Source: Cryptomeria japonica
Taxonomy: Eukaryota; Streptophyta; Pinopsida; Cupressales; Cupressaceae
NCBI RefSeq assembly: GCF_030272615.1
Contig: NC_081411.1
Coordinates: forward strand, 161,238,089 to 161,279,088
Reading direction: 5' to 3'
Length of the DNA stretch: 41,000 nucleotides
The notes beneath the pieces are model-generated. The model saw nothing but the letters and a program-made list of their open reading frames with translations, searched no databases and was not told the DNA's origin. A program made the position numbers and the translations under genes. Shown here piece after piece: positions 20,568 through 31,179 of this stretch (position 1 is the first letter of the stretch; the number at the start of each line of letters is the position of its first letter).

Positions 20568-21059
20568 CTAAGTCTCTACCGGTGGGGGTATAACCCCAAG
20601 TTGCTCTCTGAGATACTCAAAAGATTCCTTAGGCAAAGGTTTAGTAAAAATATCTGCAATCTGCTCTTTGGTATTCACATAGACCAATTTCACTTCTTTT
20701 GCTTCAACATTCTCTTTTAGAAAATTGAATTTGATAGAAACATGTTTAGTTTTTGAGTGAAATGCCAGATTCTTAGATATATCAATTGCTGCCATATTAT
20801 CACAATAAATTGTTATAGGTTCTTTGCATTTTACCTTTATATCCTTCAACATTTGCTTAATCCATAATACCTGGGTACAATTAGTTGCTGCTGCAACATA
20901 TTCTGATTCTACTGTTGATAAAGATGTGCAACTCTGTTTCATTCTCAACCAATAAATTAATTTGCTACGAATAAAGAATTCTCCACCGATGGTTCTCTTT
21001 CTATCATCTACATCTCCTGCCTAATTTGCATCTGTGTATGCACATAAATCAAAATTTTC
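20568..21059 (-). pseudogene. RNase H of the copia element
   Basis: It begins CAYTDAN, followed by a TAG where Trp is expected (G-to-A). Then come QSCTSLSTVESEYVAAATNC, ITIYCDNMAAIDISKN, SIKFNFLKENVEAKEVKLVY and IADIFTKPLP, ending at 20568. The acidic residues of YTDA, ESEY and YCDN are all present. It directly precedes a short 3' noncoding stretch and the PPT. Confidence 0.95.
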
Positions 21060-22201
21060 ATGTCTAGGATACCATAAGCCAAGATTTGTAGTGCCTTGTA
21101 GGTACCAGAAAATCCTTTTCACTATTGATTCATGATTTTCTTTAGGATTACTTCGAAATATTGAAACAATACATACTGCATTCATAATATCAGGTCTTGT
21201 TTGTGTCAAATATAGTAAACCTCCTATCATATATTTGTATCTTGTTGGATTAACAAGTGCTAATTCATCCTTCAATGATAGTTTATCAGTTGTAGTCATA
21301 GGTGTGCTTACCGATTTAGAGTTTTCCATGCCAAATTTATTTAGTAATTCCTTCAAGTACTTTGATTGACATGTGAATATACCTTTATTAGTTTCTGAAA
21401 TCTACAATCCTAAAAAGAATTTTATCTCCCCAATCATAGACATTTCAAATTCTTCCTACATCTTATTAGAAAAGTCTTTACATAATCCATCTTCTCCTCC
21501 AAAAATTATATCATCAACAAAAACTTCTATAACCAAGATGTCATCATTAGTCACTTTGAAATATAAGTTGCTATCAACATTACCTTTAGTGTAACCAATC
21601 TTCAAAAGATATTTGTCCAATCTAGCATACCAAGTTCTAGGAGCTTTCTTTAGTCCATATAAAGCTTTCCTTAACCTGCAAACTATATCTTTATCATTTG
21701 TTAATGAAATTCCATCAGGTTGTTCAATGTAAACTTCCTCTTCAAGATCACCACTCAGAAATGCACATTTAACATCCATTTGATATACTTTGTAGTTCTT
21801 GTGTGCTGCAAAAGCTAAGAATAACCTAACTGCCTCAATTATAGCTAACAGTGCAAAGGTTTCATTATAATCAATTCCTTCTTTCTGTGAATATCCCTTA
21901 CACACTAATCTTGCTTTGTTTCTGATTACCTTACCATCTTCATTAAGTTTATTTCTAAATACACATTTACTTCCGATTACATTTTTGTCTTAGGTCAGGG
22001 AACCAATGTCCATGTGTTATTCTTTTCAATTTGTTCCAATTCATCTTCCATAGCTTTAATCCAATGTTTATATTCACATGCCTCATTAACTAATGCTGGT
22101 TCAATTTGAGAAATTAAACGTACCTCTTCATTTGCCAGTCTTCCTCTAGTCATAACACCTTGATACTTGTTCCCAATCATCTGGCTTTCAGAGTGATTCA
22201 A
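21060..22201 (-). pseudogene. Reverse transcriptase of the copia element
   Basis: A linker (22201-21995) ends WIKAMEDELEQIEKNNTWTL. RT follows with [12 protein letters not shown], the [16 protein letters not shown] block, [34 protein letters not shown] and the catalytic FVDDIIFGG. It continues with KELLNKFGMENSKSVSTPM and YLTQTRPDIM. A TGA plus a one-base deletion lie near 21,985-21,995. TAG stops after SNKM and before ISETNKG fit CAG-to-TAG changes. The catalytic pair DD is intact. Confidence 0.95.
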
Positions 22202-22210
22202 TCTTACATT

Positions 22211-22870
22211 TCAGGGTGTTTTTACTAGCTGTTGTTCTTTAGTCACTGTGGAATTTTCAGATGATGTCGGTGTGACTGGATCAACATTCTGTACCGGTGA
22301 ACTCATTGTAGGTTCACTTGATATTATCTCTATTGCTAGTTCAGAGTCCATGTACCTTGAATTACCTCTAAATTGTTCATCAATATTCACATTTGAACTC
22401 TCAACAACTTTTTGTAATCTCTTATTGAAACATCTATATGCCTTGCTCTTAGATGAATAACCAAGAAATATTCCTTCATCACTTCTAGGATCAAATTTAC
22501 CAATATACTCATCTCTTCTAATATAACATTTACTTCCAAATATTTTGAAATATTTAAGAGTAGGAGTATTACCAAACCATAGTTCATGAGGGGTCCTACC
22601 AGTTTCACCTTTGATGTGAACTTTGTTGAATGTGTAAACCACTGTACTCATTGCTTCTCTCCAATATACATGAGGTAGATTTGCTTCTGATAACATACTT
22701 CTAGCATCAAAAGATATAGTGTCTTTTCCTTTGATTAAACAAGCTTTGTCATCTCCAAATCTTACTAGACCTCCATTTAATTCCTGAAAGGTTAAGAAAT
22801 TGCTTTTATTACTAGTCATATGATGTGAAAATCCAGAATCAATGATCCATTCATCCTTATCTTCAATTTT
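22211..22870 (-). pseudogene. Protease start fused in frame to integrase C-terminus (copia)
   Basis: Just after the knuckle region the frame reads DEWIIDSGFSHHM with the protease active-site DSG, then SNFLTFQELNGGLVRFGDDK and KGKDTISFD. Within one open frame it then passes into ARSMLSEANLPHVYWREAM, TPHELWFGNTPTLKYFKIFG, SDEGIFLGYSSKSKAYRCFN, which is the end of copia integrase. The rest of protease, the GAG-pre-integrase zinc domain and the D,D,E core are absent. The fusion joins at about 22,700 without changing frame. The deletion is seen; its age is unknown. Confidence 0.9.
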
Positions 22871-23097
22871 AGCTGACAGGGCTTGCTCTACTGGTTGAAT
22901 AGTAGGTGCCAGTTGATCTTCTGTTATAGCAACAAAAACCCATCCATTGTTACTAGTTCATCAGAATCATCAGTAACTCCTTCAGTAGCATAGTAACATG
23001 ATTTGTCTCTATTCTTCTTAAATCTGTATCTTTGATATTTATGGTTAGGCTTATATGTTCTTTTAGCTTCTTCTTTCAATCTTGCATGTCTATTAGG

Positions 23098-23970
23098 ACA
23101 CCTAGATGCCATATGACCAATTTTATTGCAGTTAAAACATTTAAATGGTGCTTTATCTTCATACTTAATTCCACCTGGCCCTTTAGGCATTTTTCTTGCA
23201 AATAGTGCTTCAAGCTCTTCCAGTTCTTCATTCTCTTTTTTGATTTCTTCAAGTTATCTTGCATAAAAGGTTTTCCAATCAGATTTCTCAGATGATGATG
23301 ATGATGTTGTAGATGATGATGATGCCTTGAAAGCTAGATCTATCTTAATTATATCAACATGACCAAATTCCTCAAGTTCAAAAGTTGAAAGTTTTCCAAC
23401 CAAAGTGTCTCTAGATACTGATGCATTAGGCATTGTTCTCAATTCATTTATAGTAGTTACTTTCATTTTATATGCCAATGGCAATTCTCTTTAAACTTTA
23501 GAAATAATTTCATCTTCACTTAAGGATCCTCCACAACATTGTATACCCAAAAAAATTTCATTTACTCTTTCCATAAAAGTAGAAATCCTTTCATCTTCTT
23601 CCATTTTTTAATTTTCATACCTGACCCAGAAGCATTCCAGTTTTGCAATTTTGACTATGGTATCACCTTCATTTAGTGTTTCCAATTTGTCCCAAATAAC
23701 TTTAGCAATAGATCTCTCTGATAATCCCATTATTTTCTGATCTGACAATGCGCTCAAAAGTGCTTCTCTTGCTTTGCAATCATTTTCCTCATCTTTACCA
23801 AAGGTTGGTGGAATAGGTTGACCTTGAGTAGGAGCAACATAGCCATTATTTGTAACATCCCATATGTCCTTTCCAATACAATTTAGATGTGTCTCCATTC
23901 TGATCTTCCATATGCCATAGTTGGTTCTATCAAGTTTTGGACTGTCCTTCCTGAAATAGTTAGAAGACAT
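23098..23970 (-). pseudogene. gag: gag of the copia element
   Basis: The ATG at 23970 starts MSSNYFRKDSPKLDRTNYGI, followed by WKIRMETHLN and IWDVTNNGY, the usual copia gag N-terminus (UBN2/DUF4219 type). It continues through KVIWDKLETLNEGD and 23484-23254 (LSTFELEEFGHVDIIK). A Ser run and an acidic coiled piece precede the CCHC knuckle CFNCNKIGHMASRC at 23098-23139. Stops at about 23,606, near 23,488 and near 23,253 interrupt it. It forms the particle and binds RNA. Confidence 0.9.
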
Positions 23971-24013
23971 AGGATCTTCTCAAGCTGTTAAACTTCTACA
24001 AAAAGAGGACTAG

Positions 24014-24025
24014 GCTCTGTTACCA
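24014..24025 (-). promoter_or_regulatory. Primer-binding site of the copia element
   Basis: The minus-strand sequence TGGTAACAGAGC lies two bases inside the 5' LTR. It differs by one base from TGGTATCAGAGC, the initiator-Met tRNA PBS usual in plant copia elements. It primes minus-strand cDNA. Confidence 0.9.
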
Positions 24026-24027
24026 AT

Positions 24028-25052
24028 TGTTAGGTCCTAGAGACAACTGAGATGGGAGGTGAATCAGTTGTCTATGAATTTCAAACCAAATATAATTTAA
24101 CCAAACTTAATGTCGGTAAACAATTTTAATAGTTAATTGCAATACTAGTAAAGTTTAATGCATGAAACAGAAAGACAAATAACATCCACAACACATAACA
24201 CAGATATTTGTACGTGGAAACCCTATAAGGGGAAAAACCACGGTGGGAAGTCTTACCCACAATTAGATGATACTACTATAGATAGTATGTCTATACAATA
24301 TGGAGCTTGCACATGCAGAAGGGCCAACTACCTAGAGCTCATTGCTCAATCACAAAATGGGAGTCACACTGACTACAATTGGATGGTTAAATCCAATGAT
24401 AATGTACTGCTCAAAATAGCATCTTCATATTATGGATTAAGTACTAGTTAAGCTTTGATTTTCCTTCTTCAAAACCTTCCTTCAATCTTGAATGATTTCA
24501 GCGTGTATAGATCTTCTTATATTTGCATATACCTTATTATATTCCTCTTCCACTATTACATTAGTCTCACAAATGAGATCTTACATATATACCGATACCT
24601 AAGACCAAATGAGTAGGTCAGCTCACTAGAGATATTATAGTAAAATCAATTACAAATGAATCAATATGTGATGCATCACGTCAGCTAAATGAATTTACAA
24701 TAATAACAAATCATCTTCATAATGTGTCATGCTGATCTAGAATGTATAATTCTTGCCGGTGCATAACCTAGACCTATTTGCCGGTAACAGCAAATATGTG
24801 AACCCGATTAGATCAATGACCAAATCACCAAAACAAAGTGTGCAAACAATGTCTTTGACATAACTAAGTAATCTCCAAGTCATCCTTAATTTCGATGAAC
24901 AATATAACCTACTGGTGAATCAAATACCAGTGACTGTGCATAAGTCACTGAACATGCTGGTGAACATAGCCAAAGATCTCCAAGTGCTGATAAGTGTTGA
25001 CAAGTGTTGACATCAATGACAAAACCATACCAACATATCCAAAATACTAACA
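24028..25052 (-). repeat. 5' LTR of the copia element
   Basis: On the plus strand it begins TGTTAGGTCCTAGAGACAAC next to the PBS and ends ATACTAACA at 25052. The terminal TGTTAG...CTAACA is a perfect inverted pair. The U3 segment 24920-25015 is unrelated to the corresponding part of the 3' LTR. Confidence 0.9.
24583..24593 (-). promoter_or_regulatory. Candidate TATA box in the copia LTR
   Basis: The plus strand ACATATATACC reads GGTATATATGT on the element strand. It is conserved at the matching place in the other LTR (19702-19712). It lies about 460 bp inside the 5' LTR, a plausible U3/R position. This is motif-based only. Confidence 0.3.
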
Positions 25053-25057
25053 CAAAG
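25053..25057. repeat. Target-site duplication CAAAG, right
   Basis: The five bases after the LTR end ...ATACTAACA. They match the left copy exactly, which fixes the outer LTR boundary at 25052 rather than at the internal ACCAACA at 25035. Confidence 0.8.
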
Positions 25058-25802
25058 TGACTTAGGGATGACAAACATGAGAATGAGGGATGTTTTGATC
25101 AATCTAACATGAATGCAATCCTAATGTGCATGATATTAATAAAAAGATAACTAAACTAGCATGCATATGATGATAAGATGAAAGGATTAGTAACAAGACT
25201 ATCCTAGCATATCACACTAGTCTACCATGATTATAAATAAAGATGTTATGATTATTTCTATCAAAGAGAGACTAAATGCTAGATAAAGATGATTTAGATG
25301 CTTAGTAAAATGTCTATAAGTTTGATGCCAAAGACTTGGCTATAAAATGGAGGAATGAGAGCTCTAGTTATAGGAAAAACAGGGCAATGGATGGTCAAGA
25401 TTAGATAATCTTATCGAGGGTCAAGATTGAAAGCTATCAATCCATGTTTACAATTCTCACCAATGAAATGGTGACAATTGTCAACAAGAGACTGCTTGAG
25501 AGGAGATGTAAGAAGCATTAAATGTTTGAGAAGACCTCATGGTTACCCTAGAAGGTAAGGGTTAAGGTTAGGTTAAGATTACCCATTGGATAAAGCTTTT
25601 ACCCAAAGGATAAACTCTTGTGCAAAGGTTAATGGGATAACCAAGGGTAAAGGCATGAATTCTTGATGAGACCCCTGGGTTAGATGAAGGTTGAGTTAGG
25701 CAAAAAGTCTCTAACCATGCCAAAAGGGTTAGTTAACCATTAATGGTTTGGAAGACTTTGGAGACAAATTTGTAAGATTCCTTCCAAATTTGAATGAATC
25801 TT
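25058..25802 (+). other. Right half of the split sequence, leader/LTR-like
   Basis: Noncoding. It contains a TATA-like site at 25341 and a module (about 25,650-25,770, GGTTAGATGAAGGTTGAGTT) that recurs inverted at about 31,890-32,035. It ends where the gag fragment begins. It is probably part of an older LTR or leader, but no ends could be set. Confidence 0.4.
25341..25350 (+). promoter_or_regulatory. Candidate TATA box
   Basis: TATAAAATGG preceded by TTGGC, followed by a purine-rich stretch (GGAGGAATGAGAG). It matches the plant core-promoter form and lies in an LTR-like noncoding region. This is motif-based only. Confidence 0.3.
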
Positions 25803-26680
25803 TACATAGTATTATGTCTTAGTTGTTGCATAGAAATGTTATCAAACTTCCTCCTATAAAACAAATTGATCCTTCCAAACTTGCATCTCCTTATTTTGAT
25901 AACGATTCCTTTTGTCAATTTCATCATCAACCTGGTCATGATACTGAGAAATGTTTTGCATTCAAAAATAAGGTTCAAGACTTGATTGATAATAATACTA
26001 TATCTATGGTAGGTGTGAATGATAAAGGGAATAAATCAGTTTCTCCTCCTAATCAAAATCGTAAGATTTTCACTGATCCCTTTCCATCTCATACCTCTAA
26101 TGTTATTGAGATTGTGCCTAATTCTCTCACTTCTGAAGAATTCACCTGTATGGATCCAAACTTAGTTAATACGGTAGAAACAAAAGATTTTCCTAAGGAT
26201 CCTTGCATTACATTTTACCCTAACAAGACCATTAGAGCACCTGATAGCCCTTTATACATAGTTTCAAAGGTTAAGGATATCACTTTCCATGGTGCCCTAA
26301 TTGATCCCTCTTGCATGGTTAATGTCATAACTCAAGAGTATCTTTTCACTTTACGATTGTATAAGCCAATATATGATGCTTCGAATGTGGTTGTGAAGCT
26401 ATTTGATGGCTTCTATTATCCTACCATTGGTTCTATCACTCTTTCGGTTGAAGTTCATGCTAAATCCATGGATGTTGACTTTGTTATCATACCTTCCTTT
26501 GAGAAATTCCATGTGAAGTTGGGCTATCCTTGGCTATCTTCCATGAAGGCTATTGCTTCTCCAATCCACAAGTGTCTTAAATTTCCTCACAATGGAGAAA
26601 TCATAACTATGAACCACAACTTATTTCATCCATCCAAAAGAAGCCCTGGTGTTCCTATTGATCTCAATTGGCCTAAATAA
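25803..26680 (+). pseudogene. gag-knuckle and protease fragment, Tat element 2
   Basis: The open frame runs to a TAA at 26678-26680. Its first listed codon (25823) is TTG directly after a TAG at 25820, so it is a fragment without a true start. It has a knuckle CQFHHQPGHDTEKC (CX2HX4HX4C; C31, H34, H39, C44), a linker, then a protease-type segment: FHGALIDPSCMVNVITQEYL (D161), VVVKLFDGFYYPTIGS, DFVIIPSFEKFHVKLGYPWL and SPIHKCLKFPHNG. The active-site context is D-P-S. The capsid part is missing. It is clearly related to the gag-protease of element 1 by layout and by the PW....A..HKC.KFP.NG end. Confidence 0.85.
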
Positions 26681-27652
26681 TTTCAATCTCTTCCATCAAG
26701 GAGTGATGCTCTTTTTCAATCTTATCAAAAATGAAAGAATGATATGCTCTTATCCTTAAGTCAACCTATATTTCCAATACTTGACATTTCTATTATTCTT
26801 CAAGATGAGGTTCTTCCCCTCTCAGATATAACTAATCTCCCTCCTAAGGAAAATTGTCCACCTACTCCTATGGATGTGACATTACCTTCTCTTAAGGAGA
26901 ACAACAATATTCCTCCTAAGGTTAGACCTATACCTCCTCCTCATGATGGACTTGGTCTCCTTTTTACACCTAATATTCCTCCTTTCTATGGTGCAGGTCC
27001 ACCTCCTTCTTCTTATTGAGAGAAGAGGCCTGCTTCTCCTATTTTTCAACCAAAAAGATCTCAACCTAAACCTTTTACTATCAAGAAGGGAAATTTTCCT
27101 ACTTTTTTAAGTGTTCCTCCTCCTTCTCAGACTTCCACTAAAACTCAACAGAATCGTTGTGTGAGAGAACACTAACAAAGATGTTGTGTTCGATCTCATG
27201 AAGCTATCTCTCAAAATACTCAATCTCCTCAGACTCCGACAGTTGACATGATTCCCTTTTCTCCTAAGAAAGATGTTCAATCAACATCTCCAAATAATAA
27301 GTTGCATAAAACATGTGATGGATTTACTCCTATTCATGTTCTTGGTCCTCTTCCTTTAAACTTTGACAAAGAAATGGGTGAAAATGTTATTCATAATGGT
27401 AATACAACTCCTGATGATTCTGATAGTGAGTATGAGTATGTTGATGTTGACAAACATTTATCAGATGATTTTTCACAAACCCTAATCCTATCTCCTAGAA
27501 TCGAACAAAGTGACTTACAACATGAGCATAGTCCTTGTTTGGCTCTTGTGATAGCTCCATCTATTATGCTTGATATTGCTCCTCTCGCATGTTGCTCGCT
27601 TTCCAAAAATAGTGATCAACAAGATCGGGAGGCGAATGTTGTTCTAAATTAG
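26681..27652 (+). pseudogene. Post-protease linker of Tat element 2
   Basis: Two open pieces (26744-27019, Pro-rich, PSLKENNNIPPKVRPIPPPH; 27248-27652, acidic, DDSDSEYEYVDVDKHLSDDF) follow protease, as in other Tat elements. The last ends at a TAG at 27650. RT does not follow: the sequence passes straight to noncoding DNA with a CT microsatellite at about 27,670-27,705. Confidence 0.6.
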
Positions 27653-28404
27653 TGATACTATCACTATAGATCTTCTCTCTCTCTCTTCTTTCTTTCTCTT
27701 TTGTGACTATTCTTCTATGTGTATCCTTGTTCTTCTATTGTTCCATTAATGTCTACTTGGGGACGATGCAAAGCATTGAGATCTTTTCTTGGTCTCTTTT
27801 CATGTTGACTCAAAAGACATCCTCTGTTCCTTTTCTTCTAAGGTAGTATACTTCTTTGGCGAATGAAGATTATTTAATGAATATACATACATGATATACA
27901 GGTTATCATACAACATACTGACCCTGTGGAAAGTGACACTACCTCATGTTTTGTGTCCATTATCCTTGGGTTTATACCTCGATTGGGGGCTAAATCCTTG
28001 TAATAATGTTCTCCCTTCCTTCTATCTCTTGGGTGTATCCTACCTTAAAGTAATCACTCTCGATAAGGTGTGTGTAATCTCTTTAACATGGAGTTATACA
28101 CTCCGCTCATACATTCCTTCTTGTGATACTTAGAATTACCTAGTGAACTTTGTTTTGCTTGGTAATCTTTTGTATCCTTGATTTCATGACTCATAGTGAA
28201 GGGAACTTTGCTACTTGTAGTTGTAGTTCTCCCCTTTTCAATCTTCCCTTTTAATTTTTCAATCGAAGTCATAAGATCCTCAGTCCACTAGGGGCTTGGC
28301 ACATCTTGCCTCCTTGATGTGGTAAAATTCTTTCAATCTTGTTTCCTTGTACTTTATCGAAAGTATTGCCGTATGCTTATACTCTTGCTAAATTGGGGGC
28401 TAAA
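27653..28404 (+). other. 3' noncoding region of Tat element 2
   Basis: No coding potential for RT or integrase. It contains GATTGGGGGCTAAATCC near 27,982 and the PPT-like tract just before the LTR. Confidence 0.6.
28391..28404 (+). promoter_or_regulatory. Polypurine tract of Tat element 2
   Basis: AATTGGGGGCTAAA immediately before the LTR start TGTAGTG. Position and G-rich form suit a gypsy PPT. Confidence 0.6.
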
Positions 28405-29388
28405 TGTAGTGTCATAAAATTGCAACCCTAGAAATTTTTTACTACATTAGGGTCCTCACGCATGCAAACTCGAATCCTCTAGCCTAATCAGATTACTCAG
28501 CTTGCAAAAATAGCTTCTTCCTTGGCCTCAGCATCACCCCGTCTACATTTTGCCTTAGAGAAAGGGGTAGGATAGGGATGTGGTGCCATTTCCCTTTCTT
28601 GGAAAAGGGCATGGCATTCTTGTCCTCCCTGGATAGGGGTGTGGTGCCCCTATCCCTGCCCTATTTTGGGGTAGGAGCCTTCCTAGGGTTGCATTGTTGG
28701 TTGTGCCTTGGGTGGGAAACTCCCTTGATGTCGGCTAGTGACAAAATTCAAATCCACCAAACATGTATTTAAGGGGGTAATCTTCCTCTCATTTGGACAA
28801 GTTCAATAAGTTGGATGAGTGGGAAATTCACAAGCAATCAAGCATTCAAGATCATTCAAGCATTCTTTTCTAGCATTGAGCATTCTCAAGTCTCCATTCA
28901 AGGCTAGTTGTTCCATTCAAGTCAAGGATTCAACCATTAAAGAGGAGATTGATTTGAACATACAATTACACACTAGCATTTCTATCAACATTGCTACTTA
29001 AACCTCCCTTGAGGTGATTTACAATTCAGTCTTTCATTTACATCTACTTGTAAGTACTTTCTTTCATTACTTGGTTAATTCCAAAACTGGGGTTTGACCT
29101 AAAGAAAAACCCCCAATACCAACCCATTTTCCTCTCTTTTATGTGTGTAGGTTGCAGGTGCATAGCTGGACTTTCAGATTCGGGCTTCATTTGCAAAGGT
29201 AGAAAAACCCTTTTCATTTCACAGATTTTTCGGAGGATTGTCTACATTCCCGCCATGGTCCAGGCAACTTTTCCTCAAATTCACAGGTTGACTTCGTCTC
29301 AACATTTTATTTCCAGATCGAGGTGTACAACTTCATCTCACCTTCGAATCTCAAGTTATAATTGATTCTTTGTCACTTTTACACTACA
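28405..29388 (+). repeat. 3' LTR of Tat element 2
   Basis: It begins TGTAGTGTCATAAAATTGC and ends CACTACA, a perfect 7-bp terminal inverted pair, 984 bp long. A TATTTAA box at 28,766 is at a plausible promoter position. A local repeat (GGATAGGG.TGTGGTGCC) appears at about 28,571 and 28,631. No second copy was found in the window, so the assignment rests on the ends and the PPT. Confidence 0.6.
28766..28772 (+). promoter_or_regulatory. Candidate TATA box in the 28.4-kb LTR
   Basis: TATTTAA followed by GGGGG, about 360 bp into the LTR. Motif-based only. Confidence 0.3.
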
Positions 29389-30300
29389 TAATTCAATCAA
29401 TTTCCTTTCCATTTTAAACAAGGAAAAGGGGGATCATCCTAACATTCTCAATTCATTCACAATTCAATCTATCATCTTGGTGTCGAGAGATTGAATCTAG
29501 TGAATTATCTCATCCCCTTCTTCCTAATGTAATGGTAAAAAGTGCTTGAAGGATAATCAATAGTGAAACTCTCATTCCTCTTTGAGGGAAAGGGTAGTTT
29601 TCCTCTTGATCTATTACTCATCATTTTCCCACCATTACATGTGCATACCATTCTAAGGGGGGCTAATGAATATCTGTATAATGTACATCTAGAATTTGTA
29701 TCTGCTTATCTTAGCATTCTAGTTCACCTTAGTGGGGGCCAAACCACTTGATCTATTTATCTTGTTGCCCTTTATGGGGGCCAATCCATTGCTTATCAAA
29801 TCAATCTAAGATTTCTCAATCACATGGCTATCTAGTATTTTTCTATCCATGTCTATGAAATCTCACCCTATCGTATGACTATCTAGCATTACACAACTTT
29901 CTATCCATATTGGCAAAATCTTGCAAATCATTGCCCTATCGTATGTCTATCTAACATGACACACTTTTCTACCCATGTCGGTATTATTCCTTTTATCTTA
30001 GTAGTTATTTTTCTTTATCTTTTTTAATAGAGGTTTTTCTCCATTAAGATGGGTTTTCTTCTATCATGCTATCTTGTCTATTTAATGTGTGATCATTTTT
30101 TCCTCTAACACATTGGACTACAACTAATTTGTTTGTCATAAAACATCTTACCAAAATCTAATTCAGTCTCAAGTTCATCTAGTTGGGGGTAACTTCGTTC
30201 AATCAAATTTTTTTTCTTCCCCATCACAAATATTGATAACATCTCTCTATTTAGCTTCACATTTCTCGATAAAAATATGGTCACTGAAGTGTGGGAAAAA
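29389..30300. other. Noncoding, with several PPT-like G tracts
   Basis: No gene. Tracts GGGGGGCTAATG (about 29,658), GTGGGGGCCAAACC (about 29,735), ATGGGGGCCAATCC (about 29,775) and GTTGGGGGTAAC (about 30,183) recur. Words such as TATCGTATGTCTATCTA repeat around 29,860-29,950. Confidence 0.5.
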
Positions 30301-31140
30301 TGTAACGTCAAAAATTATACCTCGTGCAATTCCTCGTCACATAAGCACCTTCTATTTAAGTTGATTGGAAACATTCATTTCTTGTTCGTCCTTTTGTCCA
30401 TGTGAACTTCCTTGTCAACTTAGCTTTTGTCCTTTTTACCAACATGTTGACCGATTGACTAGTGGACCCTAGCGTGTAGAAGATATGTCCACATGCCACG
30501 CTAGCATCTTGCCAATATGTCAGTTTATAGGTGGTCATTTGAGCATTATATCTGCACTTCAGGAGATTTCATAATGCCTGTATCCATGGCCACCGATGTC
30601 GAGATTCCTCTTAGAAGGCTATATCTCATGCATTTTGGCAATTTATAGGGACTTGATGATCATTTGGAGTTTTTTTGAGTTGTTAGCATAATTTCTCTAC
30701 ATATTTCATAGGTTTCCTTCTAGTGATCATCGTTCACCATTATTGCCACTTCAAGAGCTCCTTGGGTGTTTAGATTCAATCCTTAGAATCAATTTTTTTG
30801 GGTGTTGAAGGGAAGTTCTTTCTCACATTCACTCATATTTTATTGTTTCTATTATCTTCTTATTGCTACATTCATTATCATCTATCAATGTCTCTCTCTT
30901 TATCATTTACCTTTCCATTGTTTCTATCACCTAGGTTTTCTGTGGAGGTGGAAACATGAAAATGGGGGTTTAACGTGTTGAATTTAAGATGATTGATTAA
31001 CCATGGGCACTGCTTTCCCTCCCAGCCATAGACAATACACGATATTCTCCCCCAAGCACAACTTATTCTTAATATACTAGACTGTGTGTTATTCTCCATA
31101 GTGAAGAGAGGAAGATTTAATCTACCTATATATCTATGGG
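30301..31140 (+). repeat. LTR-like fragment (tentative)
   Basis: It starts TGTAACGTCAAAAATTATAC after a purine run (GAAGTGTGGGAAAAA). This resembles the LTR start at 28,405 (TGTAGTGTCATAAAATTGC). A matching CGTTACA end was not found, so it may be a truncated or different LTR. Confidence 0.3.
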
Positions 31141-31179
31141 TGGTTCCCCCTCACCAAGGGTCACCTCTCTTCCATTATG

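Larger units (their letters stand above)
19120..25052 (-). mobile_element. Ty1/copia retrotransposon, deletion derivative
   Basis: The element is oriented on the minus strand. It has LTRs at 24028-25052 (5') and 19120-20183 (3'), a PBS at 24014-24025 and a PPT at 20184-20197. The flanking 5-bp duplication is CAAAG (19115-19119 and 25053-25057). The internal region encodes gag with a CCHC knuckle, the start of protease, the C-terminal part of integrase, RT and RNase H; integrase before RT is the copia order. Most of protease and the integrase core are deleted, and many stops are present, so it cannot transpose alone. LTR divergence shows it is not recent. Confidence 0.95.

Noticed and set aside
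24158-24451. 97-codon plus-strand ORF inside the right copia LTR
   Set aside because: It lies in LTR sequence antisense to the element and is broken in the other LTR copy. No domain is recognisable.
25031-25040. Copia 5' LTR ending at ACCAACA (25035) with TSD candidate TATCC
   Set aside because: TATCC does not match the left flank. Extending to ...CTAACA at 25052 gives a perfect terminal inverted pair with TGTTAG and the matching duplication CAAAG.
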